DNA from: Dorea longicatena
Lineage (GTDB): Bacteria; Bacillota; Clostridia; Lachnospirales; Lachnospiraceae
DNA length: 64,000 bases
Direction: 5' to 3'
Assembly (NCBI RefSeq): GCF_025150085.1
Contig: NZ_CP102280.1
Span: 1,809,001-1,873,000 of the forward strand
The position numbers were made by a program, and so were the translations under genes. Below are positions 37,300-45,729 of the stretch, piece by piece (the stretch's first letter is position 1; every line of letters begins with the position of its first letter). The notes beneath the pieces were generated by a model that did no database searches, was not told where the DNA came from, and was given only the letters and a program-made list of their open reading frames with translations.

Positions 37300-39084
37300 A
37301 TGGATTTTTACGGATTTTACACAGGAAAAATATTCGACGCCTATGAATTTCTCGGCGCACACCCGGACAAAGACGGAACCACATTCCGTACCTTTGCACC
37401 TGCTGCATCACGCATTACAGTCATTGGGGAATTTAACGACTGGCAGGAATGGGAACTTAATAAAACTTATGACGGAAATTTCTGGGAATGTTATGCCAAA
37501 GGTGCAAAGCCTGGCATGATGTACAAATACCGCATCTACAGACAGGACGGAAACTGCGTAGAGCACTGCGATCCTTACGGCTTCGGCATGGAACTCCGTC
37601 CGAACTTCGCGTCTATCATCCGCGACCTGTCCCATTACAAATTCAAAGACAGCAAATGGATGCAGAAGCGTTCAGTATGCAAGGACAAACCACTCAATAT
37701 CTACGAACTGCATTTCGGCTCATTTAAGAAGCCTTCTGAAAAGGCAGACGACTGGTACACTTATGTAGAAATGATCGACATCCTGATCCCTTATCTTAAG
37801 GAAAATGATTATAACTATATCGAGATCATGCCGCTCAGCGAACACCCGTGTGACGAATCCTGGGGATATCAGAATACTGGATTCTTCAGCCCGACATCAC
37901 GCTATGGAACTGCCGAAGAACTGATGAAATTCATTGATGCCTGCCACAAGAACGACATCGGTGTGATCATGGATTTCGTGCCGGTACATTTTGCCGTTGA
38001 TCACTATGCACTGGCCGATTATGACGGAACTTCACTTTATGAATATCCACATCAGGATGTTGGTGTCAGCGAATGGGGAAGCTGCAACTTCATGCATTCC
38101 AGAGGCGAGGTTCGAAGCTTCCTGCAGTCTGCTGCGAACTACTGGTTAAGCGTATATCATGTGGACGGAATCCGTATGGATGCAATCAGCCGTATCATTT
38201 ACTGGCAGGGTGAACCGGCAAGAGGTGTCAACAATAATGCAGTAGACTTTATTCGTGAAATGAACCGCGGATTAAAAACACTGCACCCGACAGTTATGCT
38301 CTCTGCCGAGGATTCTACTTCTTTCGAAGGCGTAACAAAACCTGCTGATCAAGGCGGACTTGGATTCGATTACAAATGGGATATGGGCTGGATGAACGAT
38401 ACACTTGACTACTTCCGCACCGCACCGGAATACAGAAGCCGCGATTATCACAAGCTTACGTTCTCCATGATGTACTATTATAACGATGTTTTCCTTCTTC
38501 CGCTTTCACATGACGAGGTGGTTCACGGAAAGGCAACCATCGCCCAGAAAATGCATGGAGAATACGAAGAGAAATTCCCACAGGCACGTGCCTTCTATAT
38601 GTACATGTATGCACATCCTGGAAAGAAATTAAACTTCATGGGGAATGAGATCGGACAACTCCGTGAATGGGATGAAAAACGTGAACAGGACTGGGATATC
38701 CTGAAGTATCCAATTCACGATGCATTCCATCACTTCATGCAGAAACTGAATCATCTGTATATGACAACTCCGGCTCTTTCCGCAAAAGACTATGAAAACG
38801 CCGGTTTCCATTGGCTGGACTGTCATCAGGAAGAACGCTGTATCTATGCTTTTGAAAGAACGGATGGCAAAGAACGTATTGCCGCTGTCTTTAATTTCTC
38901 GGATGAGGATCAGAAAGGCTATGAACTTCCGGTGGAAGATGCGAAAGAACTGGAAGTGATTCTGGCTAGTGATGATGTAACATTTGGAGGAAGTAAGAAG
39001 TATACGAAGAAGAAAGTGAAGGTTACGGATGGGAAAGCTGTGCTGGATCTTTCGGCGTATTCAGCAGTGTATTTTGGGATTTAA
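37300..39084 (+). CDS. glgB: 1,4-alpha-glucan branching enzyme
   Basis: Adds alpha-1,6 branches to glycogen. A 594-residue GH13 protein: N-terminal CBM48 (FLGAHPDKDGTTFRTFAPAASRITVIGEFNDW), then the barrel with nucleophile Asp in GIRMDAIS, acid Glu in VMLSAEDST and third Asp in LSHDEVVHGK, and a C-terminal beta domain. The length is typical of short GlgB forms. The ATG has ACGGAGGTTAAT. No other glg gene is adjacent. Its stop codon TAA lies inside the left terminal repeat of palindrome copy C. Confidence 0.96.
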   Translation: MDFYGFYTGKIFDAYEFLGAHPDKDGTTFRTFAPAASRITVIGEFNDWQEWELNKTYDGNFWECYAKGAKPGMMYKYRIYRQDGNCVEHCDPYGFGMELRPNFASIIRDLSHYKFKDSKWMQKRSVCKDKPLNIYELHFGSFKKPSEKADDWYTYVEMIDILIPYLKENDYNYIEIMPLSEHPCDESWGYQNTGFFSPTSRYGTAEELMKFIDACHKNDIGVIMDFVPVHFAVDHYALADYDGTSLYEYPHQDVGVSEWGSCNFMHSRGEVRSFLQSAANYWLSVYHVDGIRMDAISRIIYWQGEPARGVNNNAVDFIREMNRGLKTLHPTVMLSAEDSTSFEGVTKPADQGGLGFDYKWDMGWMNDTLDYFRTAPEYRSRDYHKLTFSMMYYYNDVFLLPLSHDEVVHGKATIAQKMHGEYEEKFPQARAFYMYMYAHPGKKLNFMGNEIGQLREWDEKREQDWDILKYPIHDAFHHFMQKLNHLYMTTPALSAKDYENAGFHWLDCHQEERCIYAFERTDGKERIAAVFNFSDEDQKGYELPVEDAKELEVILASDDVTFGGSKKYTKKKVKVTDGKAVLDLSAYSAVYFGI

Positions 39085-39191
39085 TTTATTAACGGGAAAG
39101 CGGCCTCTCAATCCTTGAAGGAAACAATAGATAAGGATTATTGTTTCCTTCAAGTCGTGACTGGCAGCGGATGGTTAATAAATTAAATACC
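39076..39191. repeat. Short palindrome, family copy C (116 bp)
   Basis: Ends GGGATTTAATTTATTAACGGG and, inverted, GGTATTTAATTTATTAACC, the same terminal repeats as the two long copies. The interior is a single hairpin, CTTGAAGGAAACAATA (39114-39129) with its exact complement (39139-39154), 16 base pairs. CCTCTC-ATCCTTGAAGGA on its left side is shared with copy A (CCTCTCGGTCCTTGAAGGA). It is thus a reduced or deleted relative. It lies between glgB and a minus-strand short frame, and both stop codons fall within its ends. Confidence 0.7.
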
Positions 39192-39416
39192 AAATTTCTG
39201 GATTTCCTTATTCACCCGGTTTCTCAACATAATCAAATACATATCCGACTTCGGATACCGCTTAAATAACATTTTAATTCTCCCATAAATGGGATTGTGA
39301 TCACTCGATCCACCATTTTCCCTTCTCCTGCCGACGTAATCCGTTCCGCCGGTGTCATCTGGTCTTATCTGTTTTTTTCTAATCTCATGTTTCCTCCCGG
39401 ATAAAATTTCTGTCAA
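39183..39416 (-). CDS. Doubtful short reading frame, possible gene remnant
   Basis: A frame of up to 77 residues ending IYGRIKMLFKRYPKSDMYLI and then LRNRVNKEIQKFGI. The start is unclear: the first TTG has no ribosome site, and the ATG with a GGAGG at 39394 is in another frame. The C-terminal half looks protein-like in composition, but I do not recognise it. Its stop codon is part of the palindrome end, so it may be a truncated gene. Confidence 0.2.
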   Translation of the reverse strand: MTEILSGRKHEIRKKQIRPDDTGGTDYVGRRRENGGSSDHNPIYGRIKMLFKRYPKSDMYLIMLRNRVNKEIQKFGI

Positions 39417-39545
39417 ATTTTTCTGTCTTTTATTATACCTGCTTCACAGTCTTGTTCAATATCGTCTATACTATTTTTTCTCATTAATTTTATTTATATT
39501 TTGCATTATTTATAAGTATTTTCAATCAGATATTTCTAGCTTTCT

Positions 39546-39574
39546 CTGACATTTCCTTTCATTTAGGATATAAT
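39546..39574 (+). promoter_or_regulatory. Promoter of the plus-strand UroD-family gene
   Basis: CTGACA (39546-39551) and TATAAT (39569-39574) with 17 bases between, in the AT-rich stretch 39417-39649 that otherwise holds nothing I can name. A second TTGACA-TACAAT pair at 39604-39631 would start the RNA inside the ribosome site and is less likely. Confidence 0.55.
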
Positions 39575-39649
39575 AATATTATCATAATGCTAAGAATCTG
39601 CCATTGACATTTTCTTAATGCATACTACAATAAAAGGAGTGTACTTATT

Positions 39650-40711
39650 ATGCACAAAGATGATCAAATGACACCAAAGGAGCGTGCTTTCGCCCTCTTC
39701 GCCGGAAAACCTGTAGACCGTATGCCTATCAAGCTTTTTTCTCCGTACATCGGAATGAACTTTGGAGCATCTTACCAGGATGCTTTTGTAGAGGCGAAAT
39801 CCCGTGCCCACTGGCTCATTGAAAGTTACAAACGTTTTGGTCAGGATGGCTTAAGCGTTAATTACCGTATCGATGGTATTCCGGTTGCGTTCGGTGCCGC
39901 ATCTACTTATGATGCATTCGGAATTCCGATCATCAAGGAATCTGTTCTGGAAAATATCGGTAATGTTGACCAGTTAGATCTTGAAAAACTTCGTTTTGAA
40001 AATGACCATAATGCCCAGGTTGCTTTTGACGCCGTCCGCTATATCCAGGATGAATTGAATGATGAGATTTTCACCGGAGTAGGACTGATGGGACCATTTA
40101 CGACCGCTGCCAACCTTGCCGGCACAGAAAAAATCTTAAGAGCTATGCGCAAAGACAAAGAGAATCTTCATAAGCTACTTGACTTTGCTGCTGACGCAAC
40201 GATTGAAGTCGGACGCAAGTTCGTAGAAAATAAAATCGGTATCGGTCTTGCCGAACCGACTGCTTCTTTGTTATCACCAAAACAGTTCCGTGAATTTGTC
40301 ATTCCATACTATGTAAAAGTTATGGATAAATGGAAAGAATGGGGCAGCCATGGTTCCGGCTTCCACATCTGCGGTGACACTACCAAACTCTTAGAAACCT
40401 TCCCTGAAATGGGTATCCGTGGCATCAGTATCGACAGTTCTGTTGATATCGCTTACGCAAAAGAAACAGTCGGCGATAAGCTTTCTATTATGGGAAATGT
40501 ATCCCCTATGGAAATCTTAAACGGTACTCCTGAAAGTATCGAACAGGCTGTTATCGACTGCTTCCGCAAATGCTGGGACAACCCTCGCGGATTCACGATT
40601 GCACCTGGATGTGATATTCCGGTTACCACTTCTCTTGAAAATATCGATGCTTATATGCGTGCAGCAAGAAAATGCGCAAAATATCCGGTTCAGCCATCAA
40701 ACTGGGAATAA
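39650..40711 (+). CDS. Uroporphyrinogen-decarboxylase-family methyltransferase (MtaA/CmuA type)
   Basis: A 353-residue protein of the UroD superfamily clade that moves methyl groups between corrinoid proteins and thiols or folate. The zinc-site pattern of MtaA is visible: HICGDTTKLL near residue 241 (HxC) and APGCDIPVTT near 324 (second Cys). VGLMGPFTTAANLAG and MGNVSPMEIL are family segments. It is on the opposite strand to the rest of the corrinoid cluster and has its own promoter and terminator. Heme synthesis by HemE is unlikely given the motif and the neighbours. The substrate is unknown. Confidence 0.85.
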   Translation: MHKDDQMTPKERAFALFAGKPVDRMPIKLFSPYIGMNFGASYQDAFVEAKSRAHWLIESYKRFGQDGLSVNYRIDGIPVAFGAASTYDAFGIPIIKESVLENIGNVDQLDLEKLRFENDHNAQVAFDAVRYIQDELNDEIFTGVGLMGPFTTAANLAGTEKILRAMRKDKENLHKLLDFAADATIEVGRKFVENKIGIGLAEPTASLLSPKQFREFVIPYYVKVMDKWKEWGSHGSGFHICGDTTKLLETFPEMGIRGISIDSSVDIAYAKETVGDKLSIMGNVSPMEILNGTPESIEQAVIDCFRKCWDNPRGFTIAPGCDIPVTTSLENIDAYMRAARKCAKYPVQPSNWE

Positions 40712-40719
40712 AGGCTAAT

Positions 40720-40763
40720 AAAGCTTGTGAGTAAAGACTTTTTTTTACTCACAAGCTTTTTAT
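40720..40763. terminator. Bidirectional terminator between convergent UroD-family genes
   Basis: A perfect 16-base-pair stem (40720-40735 with 40744-40759) around a GACTTTTT loop, with T runs on both strands. Confidence 0.93.
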
Positions 40764-40811
40764 ACGATATGATATGCCAAAATCACCCATAATATATTCT
40801 ATAAATCACTC

Positions 40812-41696
40812 TTATAGTATGTGGACTTCCTTCATAATTCCATTCTTCATCCTATAATCCAGATTTTTTATGCACATCTGTCCTGCAAAACGTATTTTCC
40901 CTTTCATCCGAATGCATGCTTCCGCATAACTTAATGAATCTTCTTCCTGACTTCTATCATCATGAATCTGGCAATCAATTAATTTCGCTTTCCCCGTTCC
41001 AAGAAGTGCGAATGTCGTCTTCGGACAGAGCAGAATCATTGTATGCTCATCTGCCAGTTTTCCCGCCTGTTTTACAAAATCATAAGTAAAAAGATCCACC
41101 ATCTGTTCGGCCATTTTCGGTCCCAGAATGTTGACACCACCGGAAGAATCCGCATAACTGATAAAGTCTGCCCCTTGTTCTTTCGCTAGTTTCATATAAG
41201 CAAGTATCTCTTTTCCTAACTTCGCAAATATCCGTTCCATAAATTCCGGTTTTTTCCGCATTCCTTTGAATACATACTTAGGATCGATCAGAACATTCAA
41301 TATCGTCAGAGGTCCTGAGACTTCAAATACAATGTGTTCTCCTTTTTCATGCAATATACGGCAGGCTTTTAAAACCTCCTGTATTCTCCCTTTTCCGAAA
41401 TCAATTGCCGGAAGTTCTAATATTTCTTCTATATCCGTACACAGATATTCTTTCGCTCTCGGTCCGGTCTTCTCATTTCCATAATTAATGATCCCGCCCA
41501 TCGCCTCTGCTTCAACGGTATGGCAAAACGGAAGTTCACAGAACGGCGCCTTGTCACATTCCTTAAGTACTTGCGCCAGTTCTGCCATCGTTTCCGCATG
41601 CTTATATGCATCCGGGAACGTCAGATTTGTTCGATTTGTTACCGCTTCACGGATGCCTGCTGAATTTCCATATGTACATTTAAAATCCTGAATCAT
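40812..41696 (-). CDS. Short UroD-family protein with altered zinc site
   Basis: A 294-residue UroD-superfamily protein. It shows family segments ELPFCHTVEAEAMGG, FEVSGPLTILNVLID and FISYADSSGGVNILGPKMAE, but in the place of HICG it has ILLCPKTT, so the zinc histidine is replaced by Leu, and the N-terminus is about 40 residues shorter than its relatives. The second Cys may be in FAGQMCIK. It overlaps the activator stop as ATGA and is the last gene of the corrinoid operon. It may act on a different substrate or be an accessory subunit. Confidence 0.75.
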   Translation of the reverse strand: MIQDFKCTYGNSAGIREAVTNRTNLTFPDAYKHAETMAELAQVLKECDKAPFCELPFCHTVEAEAMGGIINYGNEKTGPRAKEYLCTDIEEILELPAIDFGKGRIQEVLKACRILHEKGEHIVFEVSGPLTILNVLIDPKYVFKGMRKKPEFMERIFAKLGKEILAYMKLAKEQGADFISYADSSGGVNILGPKMAEQMVDLFTYDFVKQAGKLADEHTMILLCPKTTFALLGTGKAKLIDCQIHDDRSQEEDSLSYAEACIRMKGKIRFAGQMCIKNLDYRMKNGIMKEVHIL

Positions 41697-43501
41697 TCCG
41701 TAATCTCCGACTCATCCGGGAACATCAGGCAATCTGCAAACAGTCGCTCATATCCTTCCGTTGCTCCCAGTTCCATATATTCCATATGATGTGCCAGTTC
41801 TTCCATCTCCTGTTTCGCTTTACCGGACATCAATGCCAGATAAGCTCCTGTTTTGGAAGAGTTTCCCACATAGATCAGTTTGTCTTTCACTTCTTTCGGT
41901 AATATTCCGGTTCCGATCAGACTTTCTGCCGGAAGATGTGCTCCAAACTGACCGGCAATCATAACCTGATCCAGATCTTCCATTGTCCTTCCTGCCTTTT
42001 TCAACAGTGCATAGAATCCTGAAAGGATCGCCCCCTTTGCCAGCTGGACCTGCCGGACATCACCCTGTGTGATTCTAAGTCTTTCCGTCATCTTGAATTT
42101 ACGCTTTCTGCCATCTAATTCTAACATCGGATAACGGTAATCTTCTTCACTGATATCCTTCGGCTTTATAAATGCACCATCTTTCCGGATCAGTCCGGTT
42201 CTTCTAAGTTCTTTTACTACCGCAAGGATTCCACTACCACAGACTCCTTCCGGTTCCTCTTGCCGGTATTCTTCCTGCCCGATTATCTGCAGTTTCACTC
42301 CCTGTTCTGTGATCTTTACATCTTCGATCGCACCGGCCGCCGCACGCATGCCGGAACTGATATTCATTCCTTCCAGTGCCGGACCTGCCGCACAGGAACA
42401 GCTAAGCAGCCTTCCATGATCTGAGAACACAATCTCTCCATTCGTTCCGATATCTATAAACAATACATTCTTCTGTTGCTCACGGAGTTCGCAGACATAT
42501 GCCCCCGCAACAATATCCGCACCGATATAAGCAGATACCGATGGCAGACAATAAAGCCTTGCACCTTCTCCTGCCTGAATGCCGATCTCTGCTGCACGCA
42601 GATTCTTTGATTTTACGAATGCAGGAGCATACGGTGCTCTTCCGATAGATCTGGCAGATACACCAAGCAGCATATGCATCATCGTACAGTTCGCCGCCAC
42701 CGTAATCTCATAAATATCATGCTTCTCAATTCTGCCCTTTCCCGGCACCTCTGGTTTTCTGCAGACTTCGTCTAACATTTCATTAATGGAATCTATAATC
42801 GCTTTCTGCAAATGTTCTTTTCCATCTTCCGGATGCTCGGTCTCATAACTAATCCTGGTCAGAACATCCAGACCAAACTCCTTCTGAGCATTGATTCTTG
42901 ACGCGGTTCCCAGTTCTTTTCCTGTCATCATATCAATCAGTGAAGTTACTACCGTTGTCGTTCCGATATCAATTGCCACACCATAAAGATAATCTGTCTG
43001 ATCACCGGGCTCAAGTGCCATAAGGCTTTTCTCTGACCAGATGACTGCCGTATAAGTTCCTTCTGCTAATTCCAGATGCTGTAGCAACGAAAATGGAATC
43101 TCTACATTTTCCAACTGGCTCAGAAGCTGATCTTCCATGGATGTTTGGTCTTTCAGATTCGGTTTTCTGATATGGATCAATTGCTTTTTGAGCTCTGTAT
43201 GCTTCTCAAATTCCGGAACATAACCTTCCGAAAGAACTTCAGTCTTTTTCTCTTCCTTAAAGGTTTCCACTTCTAATTCTTCTTCCGGATAGACCATACA
43301 GGAAAGCCGGATTCCCCGCGCCAGTTCTTCTTCACTTAAAAAGCGCCTTTCTGTTTCTGTGACTTTACCTGCGTCACCACTTAATATTTTCACTTTACAT
43401 TTTCCGCAGATTCCTTTTCCATTACACGGATTTTCTACGAATCTTCCTTCTTTTCTTAATTTTTCCAGAAGATTTTCTCTTTTCATATTTTTCATCGTCA
43501 T
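41693..43501 (-). CDS. Reductive activator of corrinoid enzymes (RACE; ferredoxin domain plus DUF4445)
   Basis: ATP-dependent protein that reduces inactive cob(II)alamin back to cob(I)alamin in methyl-transfer systems. The N-terminal 2Fe-2S domain has NPCNGKGICGKCKV and a fourth Cys in RLSCMVYP; a linker follows, then the ASKHA-like part with AIDIGTTTVVTSLID near residue 180 and a second phosphate loop LFIDIGTNGEIVFSD, ending in the DUF4445 fold. The frame extends to 43639 over the preceding gene; ATG 43501 gives 602 residues and the ferredoxin at once, so it is used, though its ribosome site is weak. Confidence 0.88.
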   Translation of the reverse strand: MTMKNMKRENLLEKLRKEGRFVENPCNGKGICGKCKVKILSGDAGKVTETERRFLSEEELARGIRLSCMVYPEEELEVETFKEEKKTEVLSEGYVPEFEKHTELKKQLIHIRKPNLKDQTSMEDQLLSQLENVEIPFSLLQHLELAEGTYTAVIWSEKSLMALEPGDQTDYLYGVAIDIGTTTVVTSLIDMMTGKELGTASRINAQKEFGLDVLTRISYETEHPEDGKEHLQKAIIDSINEMLDEVCRKPEVPGKGRIEKHDIYEITVAANCTMMHMLLGVSARSIGRAPYAPAFVKSKNLRAAEIGIQAGEGARLYCLPSVSAYIGADIVAGAYVCELREQQKNVLFIDIGTNGEIVFSDHGRLLSCSCAAGPALEGMNISSGMRAAAGAIEDVKITEQGVKLQIIGQEEYRQEEPEGVCGSGILAVVKELRRTGLIRKDGAFIKPKDISEEDYRYPMLELDGRKRKFKMTERLRITQGDVRQVQLAKGAILSGFYALLKKAGRTMEDLDQVMIAGQFGAHLPAESLIGTGILPKEVKDKLIYVGNSSKTGAYLALMSGKAKQEMEELAHHMEYMELGATEGYERLFADCLMFPDESEITE

Positions 43502-43523
43502 TTCGTAATTTACTGTCTTTCTT

Positions 43524-44555
43524 TCAGACTTCAACTTTTTCTTCTGTTGCTTTCCGGATTCCCAATCTGATTGCCTGAATATTCGTAAGTGGTGATTTTG
43601 TTCCCAGACCACATGCCGGTGAAATAATCCCGGAACCATCTCTCCAACATTTGACTGCTAACTGTTCCACTTTCTCCGGATTCCCAAATTCCAGTGTCCA
43701 TGTGCTGACATTTCCCATCAGCACATGCTTTTTCAAATGCTTCTTCGCATCGCTCATCGCTACACAGGAATCAAAACTCAGCACATCCGAATGGATCATT
43801 TCCACCTGCGCATACACATTTCTCATCTGCCCGCAGATATGTACGATCACACCCATCTTTTCTGCCTGGAGATGATCAATGATACGGTTAATGTAGTGCA
43901 CCGCATATTCCTCGAATAATTTTGGTCCCAAAATCTCTCCTGTTCCACTCGGATCCGAAATTGCTATAATATCCGCCCCTGCATCAATCTGCGCTCTCGC
44001 AAAACGGATGATCTCATCTGCTACCAGTTCCATATATTTATGGGCATCTTCTTTTTTCTTACGCAGTTCTTTATAAAATATCACCGGTTCCATTACCGAG
44101 CTTGCTGTACTGACCGGTCCTGTAATATTTCCAATGATCGGCACATCCAGATTCCTCGATTTCAAAATGCGAATTGCATCCAGTACAACCTTGACTCTCC
44201 CGTAATTCATATCCATCGGCCTGATTTTCTCCCATTCTTTCACCGAATGCAAGGCATATTCTGTCACATGCGGCTCATGCACCCTGTCTCCCAATGTGAC
44301 TTTTGCACCCATGGACTCTGCCTCGATCGTCATGCAGAATGGAACACCTACATTCTCAAAACAGCCATTTTCATAATTGGCCTGTGCAAGATCCGCCATC
44401 ATCTCTGCATTCAGATGTGCTTCCGGCCATGTAATCCCAGATTTGTCCATCAAATCTGTCGTGATCATATTCATCATTCCGCCCGGACAGATACATGGCG
44501 GCCGGTCTGTCTTTTCATGATGTAACGCTTTTTTTAGTCTTTCTTTTTCATTCAT
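43524..44555 (-). CDS. UroD-family corrinoid methyltransferase (MtaA type)
   Basis: A 343-residue protein with the MtaA zinc pattern: VHICGQMRNV near residue 241 and ISPACGLGTKSPLTN near 312. ISDPSGTGEILGPKLF and MGNVSTWTL match the family. Located between the corrinoid protein and the activator, it probably either demethylates a substrate or passes the methyl group to tetrahydrofolate. No MttB, MtaB or MtgB relative is in the cluster, so the usual first methyltransferase is not obvious. Confidence 0.85.
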   Translation of the reverse strand: MNEKERLKKALHHEKTDRPPCICPGGMMNMITTDLMDKSGITWPEAHLNAEMMADLAQANYENGCFENVGVPFCMTIEAESMGAKVTLGDRVHEPHVTEYALHSVKEWEKIRPMDMNYGRVKVVLDAIRILKSRNLDVPIIGNITGPVSTASSVMEPVIFYKELRKKKEDAHKYMELVADEIIRFARAQIDAGADIIAISDPSGTGEILGPKLFEEYAVHYINRIIDHLQAEKMGVIVHICGQMRNVYAQVEMIHSDVLSFDSCVAMSDAKKHLKKHVLMGNVSTWTLEFGNPEKVEQLAVKCWRDGSGIISPACGLGTKSPLTNIQAIRLGIRKATEEKVEV

Positions 44556-44635
44556 TGATTACTTTTTTTCCTATCTGATATCTTCTATTCGAATGAATAA
44601 CTTTACAACCTTAACGTGCTCACTTTCATAACATA

Positions 44636-45292
44636 CTATGCAATATTCAGTAATTCTTTTGCAACTCTGACTGCTTCTACTGCATTAACAGAATAGCCAT
44701 CCGCTCCGATATCATTTGCATATTTCTTCGATACCGGACTTCCCCCGACCATGACTTTCACATTATCCCGGATTCCTCTTTCTTTCAAAAGTTCGATGAT
44801 ATCTTCCATACCGCTCATTGTGGTCGTCATCAATGTGGAAATGCACACCAGTTGTGCCTTTAATGCTTCTGCCTGATTCACAAATTCTTCCGCCGGCACA
44901 TCTCTTCCAAGATCATGCATCTCAAATCCTGCAGTTTCCATCATAATCTTAACCAGATTCTTTCCAATATCATGCGTATCCCCTTCTACCACTCCGATAA
45001 CTGCAATCGGTTTTGCAGCCTGTTCCTCTTCATCCGGCAGATATGGTCTTAATACCTCCAGTCCGGCATACATTGCATCGGAACACAACAGAATATCTGT
45101 CACAAAATACTCTTCCTCTTCAAACAACTCACTGGCCTTATTCATACCATCTACCAGACCTTCCATGATTCCATCCAGTGCCGGATAACCTGCTTCAATA
45201 TATTCTTCCGCTACATCAACAACCTCTTCATCCTCCATTTCCAGAACACATTCTGAAAGTTTATTCAATAATTCTTCCTTTGATGTCGTCAT
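44636..45292 (-). CDS. Corrinoid protein (MtaC/MtbC type)
   Basis: A 218-residue methyl carrier. A helical cap of about 85 residues (LLNKLSECVLEMEDEEVVDV...) is followed by the B12-binding domain with GDTHDIGKNLV near 107 (DxHxxG, His as lower ligand), LVCISTLMTTTM and VMVGGSPVS. The open frame reaches 45340, but ATG 45292 has GGGAGGAC. First gene of the operon corrinoid protein-methyltransferase-activator-UroD protein behind a good promoter. It alternately accepts and donates the methyl group. Confidence 0.93.
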   Translation of the reverse strand: MTTSKEELLNKLSECVLEMEDEEVVDVAEEYIEAGYPALDGIMEGLVDGMNKASELFEEEEYFVTDILLCSDAMYAGLEVLRPYLPDEEEQAAKPIAVIGVVEGDTHDIGKNLVKIMMETAGFEMHDLGRDVPAEEFVNQAEALKAQLVCISTLMTTTMSGMEDIIELLKERGIRDNVKVMVGGSPVSKKYANDIGADGYSVNAVEAVRVAKELLNIA

Positions 45293-45354
45293 CTTCAACG
45301 TCCTCCCAATATTTTTCTTAGTCTTCTCATTATCTTTCATCCAATTCTACTTTC

Positions 45355-45383
45355 ATTATAAATTTACACGTTTCATTTTGCAA
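45355..45383 (-). promoter_or_regulatory. Promoter of the corrinoid operon
   Basis: TTGCAA (45378-45383) and TATAAT (45355-45360) on the minus strand with a 17-base spacer. The leader is short, and no cobalamin riboswitch box is present. Confidence 0.7.
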
Positions 45384-45442
45384 TAATAATTCATACCTAA
45401 AGCATCTTTATCTTATTACTATTGATTAGCTTCCATGAAACT

Positions 45443-45725
45443 GGGATTTAATTTCATTCTTAAGGCATTTGATACCCACGGAATAAAAAGTAGGAATCTG
45501 TTCCAGTGAATGTGAAGAAGGTGTTGGAAATAGTTAAGCGTCAAAATTATGCGTTGGGTTTTCGAAATTTGCCTGTTTAAGCCGAATGGCGAGTTGCAAA
45601 TTTCGGAAGCCCGTTTTTAGCATAATTTTGACGCTTTAGTATTTCCCACCGACGGAACCTGAACAGGAACAGCTTCCTACTTTTTATGCAGGTCCGGGTA
45701 ATCATGCCTTCCTGAATTAAATCCC
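45443..45725. repeat. Large nested palindrome, family copy B (283 bp)
   Basis: Terminal repeats GGGATTTAATT and its inverse. The interior pairs as in copy A but with changed bases: GCGTCAAAATTATGC (45538-45552) with its exact complement at 45620-45634, GGAATAAAAAGTAGGAATCTGTTCC with near-complement GGAACAGCTTCCTACTTTTTATGC, TTCGAAATTTGC with GCAAATTTCGG, and GCC-GAAT-GGC at the tip, where copy A has GGC-GTAT-GCC. It starts 4 bases after the lpdA stop, the same spacing as copy A has to gdhA, and lies upstream of the corrinoid operon promoter. Confidence 0.85.
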
Positions 45726-45729
45726 AAAT

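Noticed and set aside
39604..39631. Second promoter before the plus-strand UroD gene
   Set aside because: It would place the transcript start within the ribosome site; the pair at 39546-39574 fits better.
39650..40711. HemE uroporphyrinogen decarboxylase
   Set aside because: The HxC...C zinc pattern and the corrinoid neighbours fit MtaA-type methyltransferases; no other heme gene is near.
41693..43639. Longer activator protein starting at 43639
   Set aside because: The first 46 residues lie over the end of the preceding gene and carry no family motif; the later ATG at 43501 is preferred.
45293..45442. Cobalamin riboswitch before the corrinoid operon
   Set aside because: No B12 box or matching fold is present; the leader after the promoter is only about 55 bases.
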